A stretch of DNA of 47,662 bases from Anabaena sp. 4-3 (lineage in GTDB: Bacteria > Cyanobacteriota > Cyanobacteriia > Cyanobacteriales > Nostocaceae), in the NCBI RefSeq assembly GCF_001597745.1, contig NZ_LUHJ01000068.1, positions 55,902 through 103,563 on the forward strand. The letters run 5' to 3'. The notes beneath the pieces were generated by a model that searched no databases, was not told the origin of the DNA, and saw only the letters and a program-made list of their open reading frames with translations. The translations under genes and the position numbers were made by a program. How positions within the stretch are numbered: the first letter of the stretch is position 1; the number at the start of each line of letters is the position of its first letter. Of the stretch, positions 26,360-35,677 are shown one piece after another.

Positions 26360-26665
26360 ATGGCTGATATGAGAGCCAGAATTGAAAATCAAGTATTGTT
26401 GCTGCATCGTGAAGACTTACCAGAGTTTAAGAAGGGGGGTTCAGTCGTCAGAAACTCTTACTTTTGGGCATTGCGTTCTATTGCTGGTAAAGCTTCGCGT
26501 TATCGTGATTGGGAATATGAAACAGAGGTTTGGTTAGCACTAGCGCGAATGCTGTTATCGTTTGCGGAGTCTGGTTACTTGGGTTATCGAGAAACCATCT
26601 TAGAGTTTCCCCTATCGCAAGGGGAAATTCCTGATGTGTTGCGAGACGTTTCCACTTGGGAATGA
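26360..26665 (+). CDS. Hypothetical protein, unrecognised
   Basis: I do not recognise this 101-residue protein. It is soluble, rich in Arg, Glu and aromatic residues, with no signal peptide; the central part (about 30-75: SYFWALRSIAGKASRYRDWEY and LALARMLLSFAESG) is likely helical. The codon pattern and length argue for a real gene. A TATAAT box (26354-26359) touches the first ATG, and there is no ribosome-binding site, so translation may begin at the second ATG (26369) on a leaderless transcript or from a longer upstream message. It follows the Gly/Tyr-rich gene in the same orientation, but a terminator separates them. Confidence 0.65.
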   Translation: MADMRARIENQVLLLHREDLPEFKKGGSVVRNSYFWALRSIAGKASRYRDWEYETEVWLALARMLLSFAESGYLGYRETILEFPLSQGEIPDVLRDVSTWE

Positions 26666-27052
26666 TATGACACTTGTAGTCTAGCTACCTTAGCTACCCC
26701 AATTTTCCCACTAAAAAATGGGACAAAAACTTTTTCATACTCAATATAGCAATCCTATTTGATTCTTGAACAAGACTCAGTACACACTGAAACCCTGATT
26801 TCCTGTTGCCTGTTGCCTGTTGCCTGTTCCCTGCCCACACAAATAAATTCAAAAATCAAACCGGATTACTATATGTCAAATTAGAACCAGAATTATTTGC
26901 AATTTCAGATATTACGGGTAGTATAGTTTAGGCATCCGGGAATTATTTAAGACAAGTTTTTTTGTCCAAAAATTTTTGCTGCCATGAGGAAACACTAGCA
27001 GTTATTAGTTAGTCTGTTTTTTAGCAGAAGTTAAGGATTTTTACTGAGTTAT
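26666..27052. other. Intergenic region with CCTGTTG heptamer STRR
   Basis: No gene seen. Four units of CCTGTTG lie at 26802-26833. The rest is AT-rich leader DNA of the peptidase gene. Confidence 0.6.
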
Positions 27053-27991
27053 ATGACAATGGAAAAGCACAGGCTCAATTCCCAGAATCAGTTAATGAGT
27101 AGCAGTCTCAAACGAGAGTACCTGACAAATCATCTGGCCAAAAATTTATTCATTGGCTTGTGTGCTGCTTTACCAGTGACTTTGGCATTACCTGTAGCAG
27201 CTTTGCAAGTACAGGTGAATCCTGCTAAACCTCGATTGGGCGATACATTATCTGTATTGATCAATTTAGACAATCCAAACAATGGTATGACTCCAGAGGT
27301 GTCTGTGGGAAACAAAAATTACCCAGCATACAAAATTGCACCCAAGAAATACCGAGCGTTGATACCTACAACTCCCTTGGAAAAGTCTGGTAATAGAGTG
27401 ATTAAAGTTGCTGCCGAAGGTCAGTCCAAAAACTTAGCTGTAACATTAAGTAATCGTAAATTTCCGGTACAGCGTATTAATTTACCACCAGGAAAGTCTG
27501 GTAGTAGGGCGACTGAATACGAACTCAATCGAGTAGCAGAGTTTAAAACCTTACTAACACCGCAAAAATATTGGAATGGCAAATTTCTCAGACCAAATAA
27601 AGGGCGTATCAGTACGATTTATGGTGTACGTCGCTACTATAACGGTAAATTTGCCAATGATTACTACCATCGTGGCCTTGACTATGCTGGTGCTTCTGGT
27701 TCGCGTGTAATTGCTCCAGCCGCCGGTAAAGTTGCTTTAGTAGGTACTGTATCGCAAGGATTTCGAGTACATGGCAACACAGTTGGTATTGATCATGGTC
27801 AAGGAGTGATTAGTATTTTTCTGCACCTGAATCGGATTAACGTCAAAGAAGGTGATTTTGTCAAGGCTGGACAATTAATTGGTACAGTAGGTTCAACAGG
27901 TGCTTCTACAGGCCCCCACTTGCATTGGGGTTTGTACGTGCATGGAGAATCTGTTGATCCCACACCTTGGAAAACACAAAAATGGGAATAG
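27053..27991 (+). CDS. M23 family metallopeptidase, cell-wall hydrolase
   Basis: A 312-residue exported protein. A basic N-terminus and hydrophobic stretch (about 33-52, FIGLCAALPVTLALPVAALQ) form a signal or anchor. Residues 53-145 are a beta-rich region, and the LytM/M23 domain occupies about 175-305, with zinc ligands in HRGLDYAG (His and Asp, about 205) and HLHWG (about 288). It should cleave peptide bridges in peptidoglycan or act as an activator, in the periplasm. All metal ligands are present, so it is probably active. The first residues before the hydrophobic stretch are longer than usual, so a later start near residue 15 is possible. It faces an L,D-transpeptidase two genes away. Confidence 0.92.
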   Translation: MTMEKHRLNSQNQLMSSSLKREYLTNHLAKNLFIGLCAALPVTLALPVAALQVQVNPAKPRLGDTLSVLINLDNPNNGMTPEVSVGNKNYPAYKIAPKKYRALIPTTPLEKSGNRVIKVAAEGQSKNLAVTLSNRKFPVQRINLPPGKSGSRATEYELNRVAEFKTLLTPQKYWNGKFLRPNKGRISTIYGVRRYYNGKFANDYYHRGLDYAGASGSRVIAPAAGKVALVGTVSQGFRVHGNTVGIDHGQGVISIFLHLNRINVKEGDFVKAGQLIGTVGSTGASTGPHLHWGLYVHGESVDPTPWKTQKWE

Positions 27992-28104
27992 TAGCGGTGT
28001 GATTAATCGCTGTGCTGTGAATTCTGGTATATTTTTTTCGATAATATAGGCAAAATAATTTTGTTCGGTACCGTCCTTACCTTGCTTGGGTAGCTGAAAT
28101 AAAA

Positions 28105-28656
28105 ATGAGTGTTATGAGTATTGCAAAAATTGTAGAACAAGCTCTCCAGGATGGTTATCTCACACCAGCAATGGAAGCAGAAGTTGGACACATTTGTGAC
28201 AACGCTTCAGAACTCTCAATTGAAGAGTACATGGCGTTAGATCGATTGATGGGCGCATTATTAACTGGTGAGGTAGTGGCGGTACCTCGCAAACAGTTTA
28301 TTAACGTCATGGAAGAATTGGTACTTACGGAAGCGATCGCCCGCGTTGCAGAAATTGAAGCTACCAGTGAGAGAACCATAGATGTAGGAGATATCGCCGC
28401 CTATACTCTCAACCGTCTCCCACCTTTATATGCCACCACAGAAGAAGGTGCTAACTACCAACGTCAACGTGCTAAAGCTGAACTGCAAGAATTAATTGTT
28501 CAGCAAGTTAATGAAGCTATCAGCCGTAACCTTGGCAATCGTCACGATCAAAGAACACCAGTTGTAGGCAAAACTACAGGTAACGAGTTATTGCGTCAAA
28601 TGAGTAGCTTACTACAAGTCTACGCACCAAATTTTGAGGAAAAATCCTCAACCTAA
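28105..28656 (+). CDS. ComFB domain protein, possible cyclic-di-GMP receptor
   Basis: A 183-residue soluble protein whose middle part (about 45-140) matches the late-competence ComFB family: a stretch like FINVMEELVLTEAIARVAE, then DVGDIAAYTLNRLPPLYATT. The family's characteristic NRLPP(K/L)Y and the preceding region are clear. Cyanobacterial ComFB-type proteins (CdgR) have been reported to bind cyclic-di-GMP and affect cell size, as I recall; whether this member does is inference. The C-terminal 40 residues form a charged tail. Starts at 28105 or 28114 are both possible. A hairpin terminator follows. Confidence 0.85.
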   Translation: MSVMSIAKIVEQALQDGYLTPAMEAEVGHICDNASELSIEEYMALDRLMGALLTGEVVAVPRKQFINVMEELVLTEAIARVAEIEATSERTIDVGDIAAYTLNRLPPLYATTEEGANYQRQRAKAELQELIVQQVNEAISRNLGNRHDQRTPVVGKTTGNELLRQMSSLLQVYAPNFEEKSST

Positions 28657-28663
28657 ATTCATA

Positions 28664-28691
28664 GTACAGACGCGACGAGTCACGTCTGTAC
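28664..28691. terminator. Bidirectional hairpin between comFB-like and L,D-transpeptidase genes
   Basis: GTACAGACG (28664-28672) pairs with CGTCTGTAC (28683-28691). On the plus strand the hairpin is followed by TGTTATTTT. It lies between convergent genes. Confidence 0.65.
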
Positions 28692-28720
28692 TGTTATTTT
28701 CACTGTGAGACTGTTGACGA

Positions 28721-29536
28721 TTATTCACGCACTACGACTGTCGTACCTATAGCTACCTGATCATAAAGCAAGCGCACATCAGAGTTACGCATTCTTAAAC
28801 AGCCGTGAGAAATCGCAGTTCCTAATAGATGAACGTCTGGAGTACCATGAAACCCGATTTCATTGCGTCCATCTGACCAAAAACCGATCCACCTTGCTCC
28901 TAAAGGACTATCAGCACCAGCCGGAAAAATTTTACCGGTTATCGGGTGTTGCCAAATTGGATCGTGTTGCATATGTTGAATTTGAAAAGAACCTGTTGGT
29001 GTTTCCCAACCTTCCTTACCTATAGCTACTGGGTAGCTGGCTATAACTATATCTCCCGCATAAACGTAAGTGCGGCGATCGCTTAAATCTACCACCACTT
29101 GTCTGTGGGAATTTTTGCTTGGCGCAGATGATCGTTGTTGAGGGAAAATATACCCCAGGATTGACTGGGGTTGAGCCGCAGAAGGTGAATTCTGTTTTCG
29201 TTCCGGCGTTACTAACTGTGATTTTTTCGGTGAGTTAGTGGCTAAAGCTACATTTTCGCTGATAATATCCCCATTATCATCAGGCTTAATCACCGAGGAC
29301 TTTGGTTGGGAAGCCCTGGGGGATTTTTGCTCTGGAGGTGTAGATGCGCCAAATGCGGTTTCTCCTAAACCTCCCCTGTAAACAACCCCATTGATACTAG
29401 CTGTAGTGGAGGTTGGTGGTTTAAACTGCCCTTGCGTTGCCGTAATGCGCCAATGGACAGCTAGCGATAAGATGGCTGTGCCACAGCAGGTAAACATCAC
29501 CATACGCACTAGAGATTCATTTCTTACCATTGCCAT
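28721..29536 (-). CDS. L,D-transpeptidase (YkuD domain)
   Basis: A 271-residue envelope enzyme. An N-terminal hydrophobic helix (about 10-27) anchors or exports it; a Pro/Ser-rich spacer follows (about 35-135); and the YkuD domain fills about 145-271. The catalytic signature is HGTPDVHLLG...SHGCLRM, with the nucleophilic Cys near residue 245. It would form 3-3 peptidoglycan crosslinks or attach proteins to the wall in the periplasm. All active-site residues are present. Both ATG 29536 and ATG 29530 are usable. The convergent neighbour is the ComFB-like gene. Confidence 0.95.
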   Translation of the reverse strand: MAMVRNESLVRMVMFTCCGTAILSLAVHWRITATQGQFKPPTSTTASINGVVYRGGLGETAFGASTPPEQKSPRASQPKSSVIKPDDNGDIISENVALATNSPKKSQLVTPERKQNSPSAAQPQSILGYIFPQQRSSAPSKNSHRQVVVDLSDRRTYVYAGDIVIASYPVAIGKEGWETPTGSFQIQHMQHDPIWQHPITGKIFPAGADSPLGARWIGFWSDGRNEIGFHGTPDVHLLGTAISHGCLRMRNSDVRLLYDQVAIGTTVVVRE

Positions 29537-29808
29537 CGCTTATTGTTTATCCCTGACATATTTAGCTAATTCATTGAATGACTTGATGATGTAATTATCA
29601 AGAATTTATCAATTCTTATCTGTTCCCTCATAAAGAAGCTAATACCCTTGGGCAAACTAAAGTTATGAGAACATTCCAGTGAAAAAATTTCTGGATTGCC
29701 TACGTGTTTATCTGGTATTCCCAAGATAAATTTTTTAACTTAAAATTTATCAGTATCAATCTCCTAGTGCAAGAATAAATTCTGAATGGTGTGGGTGGGA
29801 GAAAGACT

Positions 29809-29961
29809 ATGTTAGAAAAACTATTGCTAGCAGTCACGATTACATTTGCCCTCAATTTATTTGTTCAAGTTCGTGTTCCTCAGCAAGCCAATTCTGGTGA
29901 TAGTTACCAAAACGACACAAAACCATCAACCACAATTTTAGTAAAGAGACCGGAAAAATAA
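29809..29961 (+). CDS. Small hydrophobic-N-terminus protein (50 aa), hypothetical
   Basis: An ATG with a purine-rich site (GGGAGAAAG) six bases upstream opens a 50-codon frame: MLEKLLLAVTITFALNLF then a polar tail ending in KRPEK. Residues 4-20 form one hydrophobic segment, so it may be a small membrane or secreted protein. I do not recognise it. It stands alone between the divergent L,D-transpeptidase gene and the ECF sigma gene. Confidence 0.5.
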   Translation: MLEKLLLAVTITFALNLFVQVRVPQQANSGDSYQNDTKPSTTILVKRPEK

Positions 29962-30664
29962 CATTTTTGTGAGTTAAATCCCGGTAATCGCTGGATAATT
30001 GGACATATCATTTACCATCAGTAAAACTCTATTCCTAGGGGCAAAGCTAGTCATTTGCTGGCTATATCTGCCTCTCTGTATTTGACACGAGATAGTGCCA
30101 GCCACGAAGTTTCAATACTTACTGATACAAATCCCCGATTTTGAAGTATGGGGATGAGACTTTTGCCTGTTGCCCGTTAAGAGTTCCCTGTGAATAAAAA
30201 TCAATGCTCATCAATTAACTAGCTGCCAGATGATTCAGGTTTTCATCTGATTATCTAGTAACTCAAATTACATCATCAAAGATTTAAAAACTCTGTCTCG
30301 AAAATCACTCTTAAAAGAAACTGCCAATTCACAGGAAACTAGCCTCATTCAAAACTGAACTTTTGTTATACTGGGTAGCTATCATTTTGCAGCATACGAC
30401 ACACTATTTGTCAAGTTCAAGTAGTCAGATGATATGATCTGCACAAAGTATATGATTGCTGTAACCTAACAGATAGATAGTTAGCAATAGTCCAACAAAG
30501 TTACTAGGTAATTACTCATTAGCAACAGTGACATCTTGCAAAAACAGAAATGCACCCAAAGTGCCATAACTCAGTGTTCCAGTCTCAAATCCGTCACTTA
30601 TTCTGGAACAAGCTGCCAATTACCGGGTCTAATAGATAGGGATGATTTACAGCCAGTACGATCT
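29962..30664. other. Intergenic region upstream of the ECF sigma gene
   Basis: About 700 bases with no supported gene. The final 129 bases are open in frame with the sigma gene through a TTG at 30536 but read as untranslated leader. I see no clear promoter. Confidence 0.55.
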
Positions 30665-31321
30665 ATGAGTCAATCGATTACTGTATCCTGGTCAACCGTT
30701 GATGCGAGGTACTCAGAAGCATCGGTGCAAGTTGACAAACTCTCTAACCACGATTTGATTTTGCGCTGTCAAATGGGAATGCGCCCAGATCGTGCTGCGT
30801 TTGCAGAACTTTTGCGCCGTTATCAAAGCCAAGTTGATAAGGTTTTGTACCACCTAGCTCCAGATTGGCCAGATAGAGCTGATTTGGCTCAAGAAGTTTG
30901 GATTCGAGTGTATCGGAATATTAGCCGATTACAAGAACCATCTAAATTTCGGGGCTGGTTAAGCCGCATTGCCACCAACTTGTTTTATGATGAGTTGCGT
31001 AAGCGCAAGCGAGTAGTTAGCCCTTTGTCACTGGATGCACCCCGTTCAGTAGATGACGGTGAAATGGATTGGGAAATAGCTGGAGACACTCCAGGGCCAG
31101 AGGAAGAACTGACAACCAGAGAGTTTTACGAGCAGTTACGTGAGGCGATCGCCGATTTACCAGAAGTATTCCGGACTACAATTGTTCTCAGAGAAATCGA
31201 AGGCATGGCCTATGAAGAAATAGCCGAAATCACCGGAGTTTCCCTCGGAACAGTCAAGTCGAGAATCGCTAGAGCCAGATCAAGATTGCAAACTCAATTG
31301 CAAAACTATCTTGATATTTAA
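30665..31321 (+). CDS. sigG: ECF-type (group 3) RNA polymerase sigma factor, probably SigG
   Basis: A 218-residue ECF sigma factor. Region 2 (about 45-110) includes RRYQSQVDKVLYHL, DLAQEVWIRVYRN and FRGWLSRIATNLFYDELRKRKR; region 4 (about 150-212) includes MAYEEIAEITGVSLGTVKSRIARAR, the -35-binding helix-turn-helix. The ATG at 30665 starts MSQSITVSW; a TTG at 30536 would add 43 residues without family resemblance. The next gene encodes a membrane protein like the known SigG partner, which supports the SigG assignment; in cyanobacteria SigG serves envelope and light-stress responses. The name is from memory of the family and gene order. Confidence 0.88.
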   Translation: MSQSITVSWSTVDARYSEASVQVDKLSNHDLILRCQMGMRPDRAAFAELLRRYQSQVDKVLYHLAPDWPDRADLAQEVWIRVYRNISRLQEPSKFRGWLSRIATNLFYDELRKRKRVVSPLSLDAPRSVDDGEMDWEIAGDTPGPEEELTTREFYEQLREAIADLPEVFRTTIVLREIEGMAYEEIAEITGVSLGTVKSRIARARSRLQTQLQNYLDI

Positions 31322-31482
31322 TTTACAGTATCTTCACTCTGCCCTATGGCAGAATTTAAGCATTGATTAAGAATTGTGAGGAAAGTGGATCGTGCTTCTG
31401 CCATCAGGAGAACAATTTAATAACTATGCTCTCAGAATTGACCACTCCTTTGATCCGTCGATGAATTGGTAATAATGTTAAT

Positions 31483-32109
31483 ATGACTACTGATTCTCAG
31501 TTTCATGAATCTTGTCGGTGGCAACGTCCGAGAGACCTACCAAATGAGATGGCAAAGCATACCAAGAAAGCAACGGGTGCTATGGATATGGTGAAGCGCG
31601 ATCGCTTTGAATTATTGAGTGCTTACCTAGACGGCGAAGTGACAGCCGACGAACGCAAGCAAGTAGAGGAATGGTTAGCCAATGATGCCGCAGTTCAGCG
31701 TCTGTATGCCAGACTATTAAAGCTGAGACAGGCTTTACGGACTATGCCTGTACCAACACCCCAGCATTCCCCAGAAACAACCGCCAAAGAAGTATTTGCG
31801 CGTGTTAATCGTCGTTCTCGGCTAAATTTAACTTTTGGTGGTGCGGCTATTGCTGCTTGTGTGATTGGTGCAATATCAGGCTGGCTGCCAACAAGAGAAT
31901 CTGGCATACCGCAACTAGCACAACAACCACAAATACAACCTAGCCAACCTACCCAAACTGCCACAGAACCAACAGTAACGTCCTCACCTTTGATGGTGGC
32001 TATAAATAATCCAGTGATCGAAATTCCCAAGGCAGCAGTTTCATCTTCTGAACAACCAGTCAACTTGAAGATACTACAGCAAGGAGAAATTGACCCAGGC
32101 CTTAATTAA
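31483..32109 (+). CDS. Putative membrane-bound anti-sigma factor
   Basis: A 208-residue protein with a cytoplasmic helical domain (about 33-85: ELLSAYLDGEVTADERKQ then VEEWLANDAAVQRLYARL), typical of anti-sigma factors of ECF sigmas, then one hydrophobic helix (about 112-130) and a Pro/Gln/Thr-rich outer tail. No His-x3-Cys-x2-Cys zinc site is present. It follows the ECF sigma gene by 161 bases in the same direction and most likely holds that sigma at the membrane. The start is uncertain: ATGs at 31483, 31549 and 31582 are in frame, and the conserved part begins only near residue 33. Confidence 0.82.
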   Translation: MTTDSQFHESCRWQRPRDLPNEMAKHTKKATGAMDMVKRDRFELLSAYLDGEVTADERKQVEEWLANDAAVQRLYARLLKLRQALRTMPVPTPQHSPETTAKEVFARVNRRSRLNLTFGGAAIAACVIGAISGWLPTRESGIPQLAQQPQIQPSQPTQTATEPTVTSSPLMVAINNPVIEIPKAAVSSSEQPVNLKILQQGEIDPGLN

Positions 32110-32143
32110 TTCAAAATTCAAAATTAAAAATTCAAAATTAAGA
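32107..32143. repeat. ATTCAAA heptamer STRR, second array
   Basis: About five units of AATTCAAA/ATTCAAA beginning at the stop codon of the anti-sigma gene. A hairpin GGCGGGTTTCCCGCC follows further on (about 32272). Confidence 0.8.
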
Positions 32144-32323
32144 ACATTTAGAGATTGGGCATAGGGCATCGATGCACAGGGCATTGGGCATTGAGGTAAA
32201 ATTTACTCTGCACCCCTACACCCCCATTCCTGAAACATTCTTTAATTTTGAATTTTGCGAAAATTTCTGTAGGCGGGTTTCCCGCCGTAGGAAACTTTTC
32301 AAGACGAATTTTGAATTTTAAAT

Positions 32324-32809
32324 TTATGTGTCCCCACTCCCTGCTAAACCGCAGCCACTCCACCAGCCATCAGGTAGGTGAATTCCTCCTAACTGATTAA
32401 CCCGTTGTGGGTGCATCAGATACACCCAAGCCCAATCAAGGGATAAACCCAGCAGATTGTACACTTCCATCTGCTGGCGATGATAAAGGTTTTCTGAAAT
32501 TGGTCGCGTGGGGTCGTAATCTTCCAACTCATCTAGGGCTGCTAAAATTCCAGGGTGAGCAAAAGAAAGTAAGTAACCGTGAATTAGCTCTTGTCCATTT
32601 GTCATCGCTGGATAGCCTATTGGCAAAGCAAACAGTTTACCCAAAGTCGTTGCTCTTTGGGCTGCTACTACCTTACCTGCACAGTATTCTTGGTAATTCG
32701 CTTCCCCTGGCTTGAGTGTCCCATAAACAAAAACCTGCACTCTATCAGAAATTTTTGCCTTTAATTCAGCCATCCCTTGTTTAATCCCACTGATTGATTT
32801 GCCTACCAT
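32324..32809 (-). CDS. Gamma-glutamylcyclotransferase-like protein (AIG2 fold)
   Basis: About 161 residues with the family's start [13 protein letters not shown], the substrate loop near GYPAM, the catalytic-type Glu in ELEDYDP and the closing YHRQQMEVY...AWVYLM. Members act on gamma-glutamyl amines or peptides, releasing 5-oxoproline; the substrate here is open. ATG at 32809 is chosen, but the ATG at 32773 (MAELKAK) also fits the domain. It is transcribed away from leuS, and the two start codons are 10 bases apart, so their promoters must overlap or lie inside the partner. Confidence 0.88.
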   Translation of the reverse strand: MVGKSISGIKQGMAELKAKISDRVQVFVYGTLKPGEANYQEYCAGKVVAAQRATTLGKLFALPIGYPAMTNGQELIHGYLLSFAHPGILAALDELEDYDPTRPISENLYHRQQMEVYNLLGLSLDWAWVYLMHPQRVNQLGGIHLPDGWWSGCGLAGSGDT

Positions 32810-32819
32810 CAACTACAAT

Positions 32820-35483
32820 ATGGAGGCAGACCAGATTACAGATCCAGTAGGAGAATTTTCGGTGGATTCCCGATACAACCCAGCAGCAATTGAGGAAAAA
32901 TGGCAACAAACATGGGCAGAACTTGGCTTAGATAAAACCCCTACAGATACCAGCAAGCCCAAATTCTACGCTTTATCCATGTTCCCCTACCCATCCGGTA
33001 GCCTACACATGGGTCACGTCCGTAACTATACAATTACCGATGTGATTGCCCGCCTCAAACGAATGCAGGGCTATCGGGTACTGCATCCAATGGGATGGGA
33101 TGCCTTTGGTTTACCAGCAGAAAACGCCGCCATTGACCGGGGTGTACCTCCTGCTAAATGGACTTATCAAAATATTGCCCAAATGCGGCAACAATTAAAG
33201 CGTCTTGGTTTATCCATTGATTGGGATTCTGAAGTCGCTACCTGTTCACCAGACTATTACAAGTGGACACAATGGATTTTCTTGCAATTTTTGCAAATGG
33301 GGTTAGCTTACCAAAAAGAAGCAGCCGTTAATTGGGATCCCATCGACCACACTGTATTAGCCAACGAACAAGTTGATAGTGAAGGACGTTCTTGGCGCAG
33401 TGGTGCGAAAGTTGAGCGCAAATTGTTGCGCCAGTGGTTTTTAAAGATTACCGACTACGCCGAAGAATTACTCCAAGACCTAGATAAATTGCCAGGTTGG
33501 CCGGAACGAGTCAAGTTAATGCAAGCTAACTGGATCGGAAAATCTACAGGCGCGTATTTAGAATTTCCTATCGTTGGTAGCGATGAAAAAATTGCTGTGT
33601 ATACTACCCGCCCCGACACGGTTTTTGGTGTCAGCTACGTAGTATTAGCACCAGAACATCCCCTGACCAAGCAAGTCACCACCAAAGACCAACAAGCAAA
33701 AGTAGAAGCCTTTATTCATGAGGTGACAAATCAGAGTGAGTTGGAACGTACCGCCGAAGACAAACCAAAACGCGGCGTTCCCACTGGCGGTAAAGTAATT
33801 AACCCCTTCACCGGGGAAGAAGTACCCATCTGGATTGCTGACTATGTACTGTATGAGTATGGTACTGGGGCGGTGATGGGTGTACCTGCCCATGATGCAC
33901 GGGATTTCAAATTTGCTCAAAGATATGATTTGCCCATTGATTTTGTCATCGCTGACCCCAAAGATGTCGCCGGGTTTGATTTAACTCCCCCATCAGAGAC
34001 AGAGGAAGTTACACAACTGGTACAGGTTGACTACAATGAGGCATACACTGAACCGGGAACTTTAATTAATTCCGGTGCTTTTACTGGCATGAACTCCACA
34101 GATGCCAAGCAAGCAATCACAAAACACGCCCAAGAACACGGCTTCGGTAAGGAACGGGTGCAATATCGCCTCCGAGATTGGTTGATTTCCCGACAACGGT
34201 ATTGGGGCGCACCGATTCCCGTGATTCACTGCCCCAATTGTGGGATAGTACCAGTACCGGACGCTGATTTACCTGTACAGTTACCAGAGGAAGTTGAGTT
34301 TACCGGCCGGGGTGGTTCACCGTTGGCACAGTTGGAAAGCTGGGTAAATGTGCCTTGTCCAACTTGTGGCACTCCAGCGAAGCGGGAAACCGATACAATG
34401 GATACCTTTATTGATTCTTCCTGGTATTTCTTGCGGTATCCTGACGCACAAAACGTACAGCAGATTTTTGAGTCAGGCAAAACTAATGACTGGATGCCTG
34501 TAGATCAATATGTGGGTGGTATTGAACACGCGATTTTACATTTGTTGTATTCGCGCTTTTTTACCAAAGTTTTGCGGGATAGAGGTTTATTGAATTTTGA
34601 TGAACCCTTTGAACGTTTGTTGACGCAAGGGATGGTACAGGGTTTAACTTACATGAACCCTAACAAGGGTGGTAAAGATAAATGGATTCCTTCCCATTTG
34701 GTTGACCCCAATAACCCCCGTGACCCCCAAACGGGTGAACCTTTGCAGCGTCTTTATGCCACGATGTCTAAATCAAAGGGTAATGGTGTCGCACCAGAGG
34801 ATGTGATTGCTAAGTATGGTGTAGACACGGCGCGGATGTTCATCTTATTTAAAGCACCACCCGAAAAAGACTTGGAATGGGATGAAGCTGATGTTGAAGG
34901 GCAATTCCGCTTTTTAAATCGGGTTTGGCGTTTGGTGACGGAGTATGTGGAAGCTGGGGTATGTCGCAAGCAAGCACAACTTTCTGATTTAAGTAAGCCA
35001 GAAAAGGATTTACGCCGGGCAGTTCATACGGCTATCCAAGCGGTGACGGAAGATTTAGAAGATGAGTATCAATTCAATACTGCGGTTTCGGAATTGATGA
35101 AGTTGAGTAATGCTTTGACTGATGCTAACTGCCAAAATTCGCCCATTTATGCCGAAGGTATTCGGACTTTGGTGGTGATGTTGGCTCCTTTTGCGCCACA
35201 CATTGCTGATGAATTGTGGCATTTATTGGGGAATAAGTCATCAGTACATACTCAAGGCTGGCCTGCTTTTGCACCGGAGGCTTTAGTGGCTGATGAAATT
35301 ACTGTGGTGATTCAGATTAATGGTAAGAAGCGGGCTGATATTCAAGTTCCGGCGCAAGCTGATAAGGCGGCTTTAGAAAAGTTTGCTTTGGAGTCTGAGG
35401 TGACTCAGCGTTACATTGAGGGTAAGGAGATTAAGAAGGTGATTGTTGTGCCTGGAAAGTTGGTTAATTTTGTGGTTGTTTAA
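32820..35483 (+). CDS. leuS: Leucyl-tRNA synthetase
   Basis: An 887-residue class I synthetase that joins leucine to its tRNA in the cytoplasm. The HIGH-type motif is [12 protein letters not shown] (about 53-64), the editing domain lies about 225-415 (TTRPDTVFG and the conserved VPAHDARD), and KMSKS is TMSKSKG (about 648). The zinc-type CPNC...CPTC pair (about 475-520) and the C-terminal anticodon region are present. The ATG at 32820 is chosen over a TTG at 32799. The first 17 residues before [12 protein letters not shown] are longer than in most LeuRS, so an even later start is conceivable. A terminator follows. Confidence 0.98.
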   Translation: MEADQITDPVGEFSVDSRYNPAAIEEKWQQTWAELGLDKTPTDTSKPKFYALSMFPYPSGSLHMGHVRNYTITDVIARLKRMQGYRVLHPMGWDAFGLPAENAAIDRGVPPAKWTYQNIAQMRQQLKRLGLSIDWDSEVATCSPDYYKWTQWIFLQFLQMGLAYQKEAAVNWDPIDHTVLANEQVDSEGRSWRSGAKVERKLLRQWFLKITDYAEELLQDLDKLPGWPERVKLMQANWIGKSTGAYLEFPIVGSDEKIAVYTTRPDTVFGVSYVVLAPEHPLTKQVTTKDQQAKVEAFIHEVTNQSELERTAEDKPKRGVPTGGKVINPFTGEEVPIWIADYVLYEYGTGAVMGVPAHDARDFKFAQRYDLPIDFVIADPKDVAGFDLTPPSETEEVTQLVQVDYNEAYTEPGTLINSGAFTGMNSTDAKQAITKHAQEHGFGKERVQYRLRDWLISRQRYWGAPIPVIHCPNCGIVPVPDADLPVQLPEEVEFTGRGGSPLAQLESWVNVPCPTCGTPAKRETDTMDTFIDSSWYFLRYPDAQNVQQIFESGKTNDWMPVDQYVGGIEHAILHLLYSRFFTKVLRDRGLLNFDEPFERLLTQGMVQGLTYMNPNKGGKDKWIPSHLVDPNNPRDPQTGEPLQRLYATMSKSKGNGVAPEDVIAKYGVDTARMFILFKAPPEKDLEWDEADVEGQFRFLNRVWRLVTEYVEAGVCRKQAQLSDLSKPEKDLRRAVHTAIQAVTEDLEDEYQFNTAVSELMKLSNALTDANCQNSPIYAEGIRTLVVMLAPFAPHIADELWHLLGNKSSVHTQGWPAFAPEALVADEITVVIQINGKKRADIQVPAQADKAALEKFALESEVTQRYIEGKEIKKVIVVPGKLVNFVVV

Positions 35484-35493
35484 GGGTTAATGG

Positions 35494-35537
35494 CATGAGG
35501 GCTGAGAGATTTTTTGGCTCTCATGTCTTTGTTTTTT
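35494..35537 (+). terminator. Rho-independent terminator of leuS
   Basis: CATGAGGGCT and GGCTCTCATG (35494-35503 with 35516-35525) form an 8-9 bp imperfect stem, followed by a T-rich run (to 35537). Confidence 0.65.
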
Positions 35538-35564
35538 CGTGTTGCGGAAAAAATTTTTTAAAAG

Positions 35565-35592
35565 CTCACGCAGAGGCGCAAAGACGCAAAGG
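35565..35592. repeat. Dispersed CACGCAGAG...ACGCAAAG repeat
   Basis: A common Nostocales interspersed repeat; a second copy begins at 45477. Confidence 0.7.
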
Positions 35593-35677
35593 GTTTCTTG
35601 TGTCTGTGTGAGGTTAATCAAGGGATTTTAAGTATATGTGGGGTGTGTTAGTGGAGAGTACGGCACTATGATTCAAA

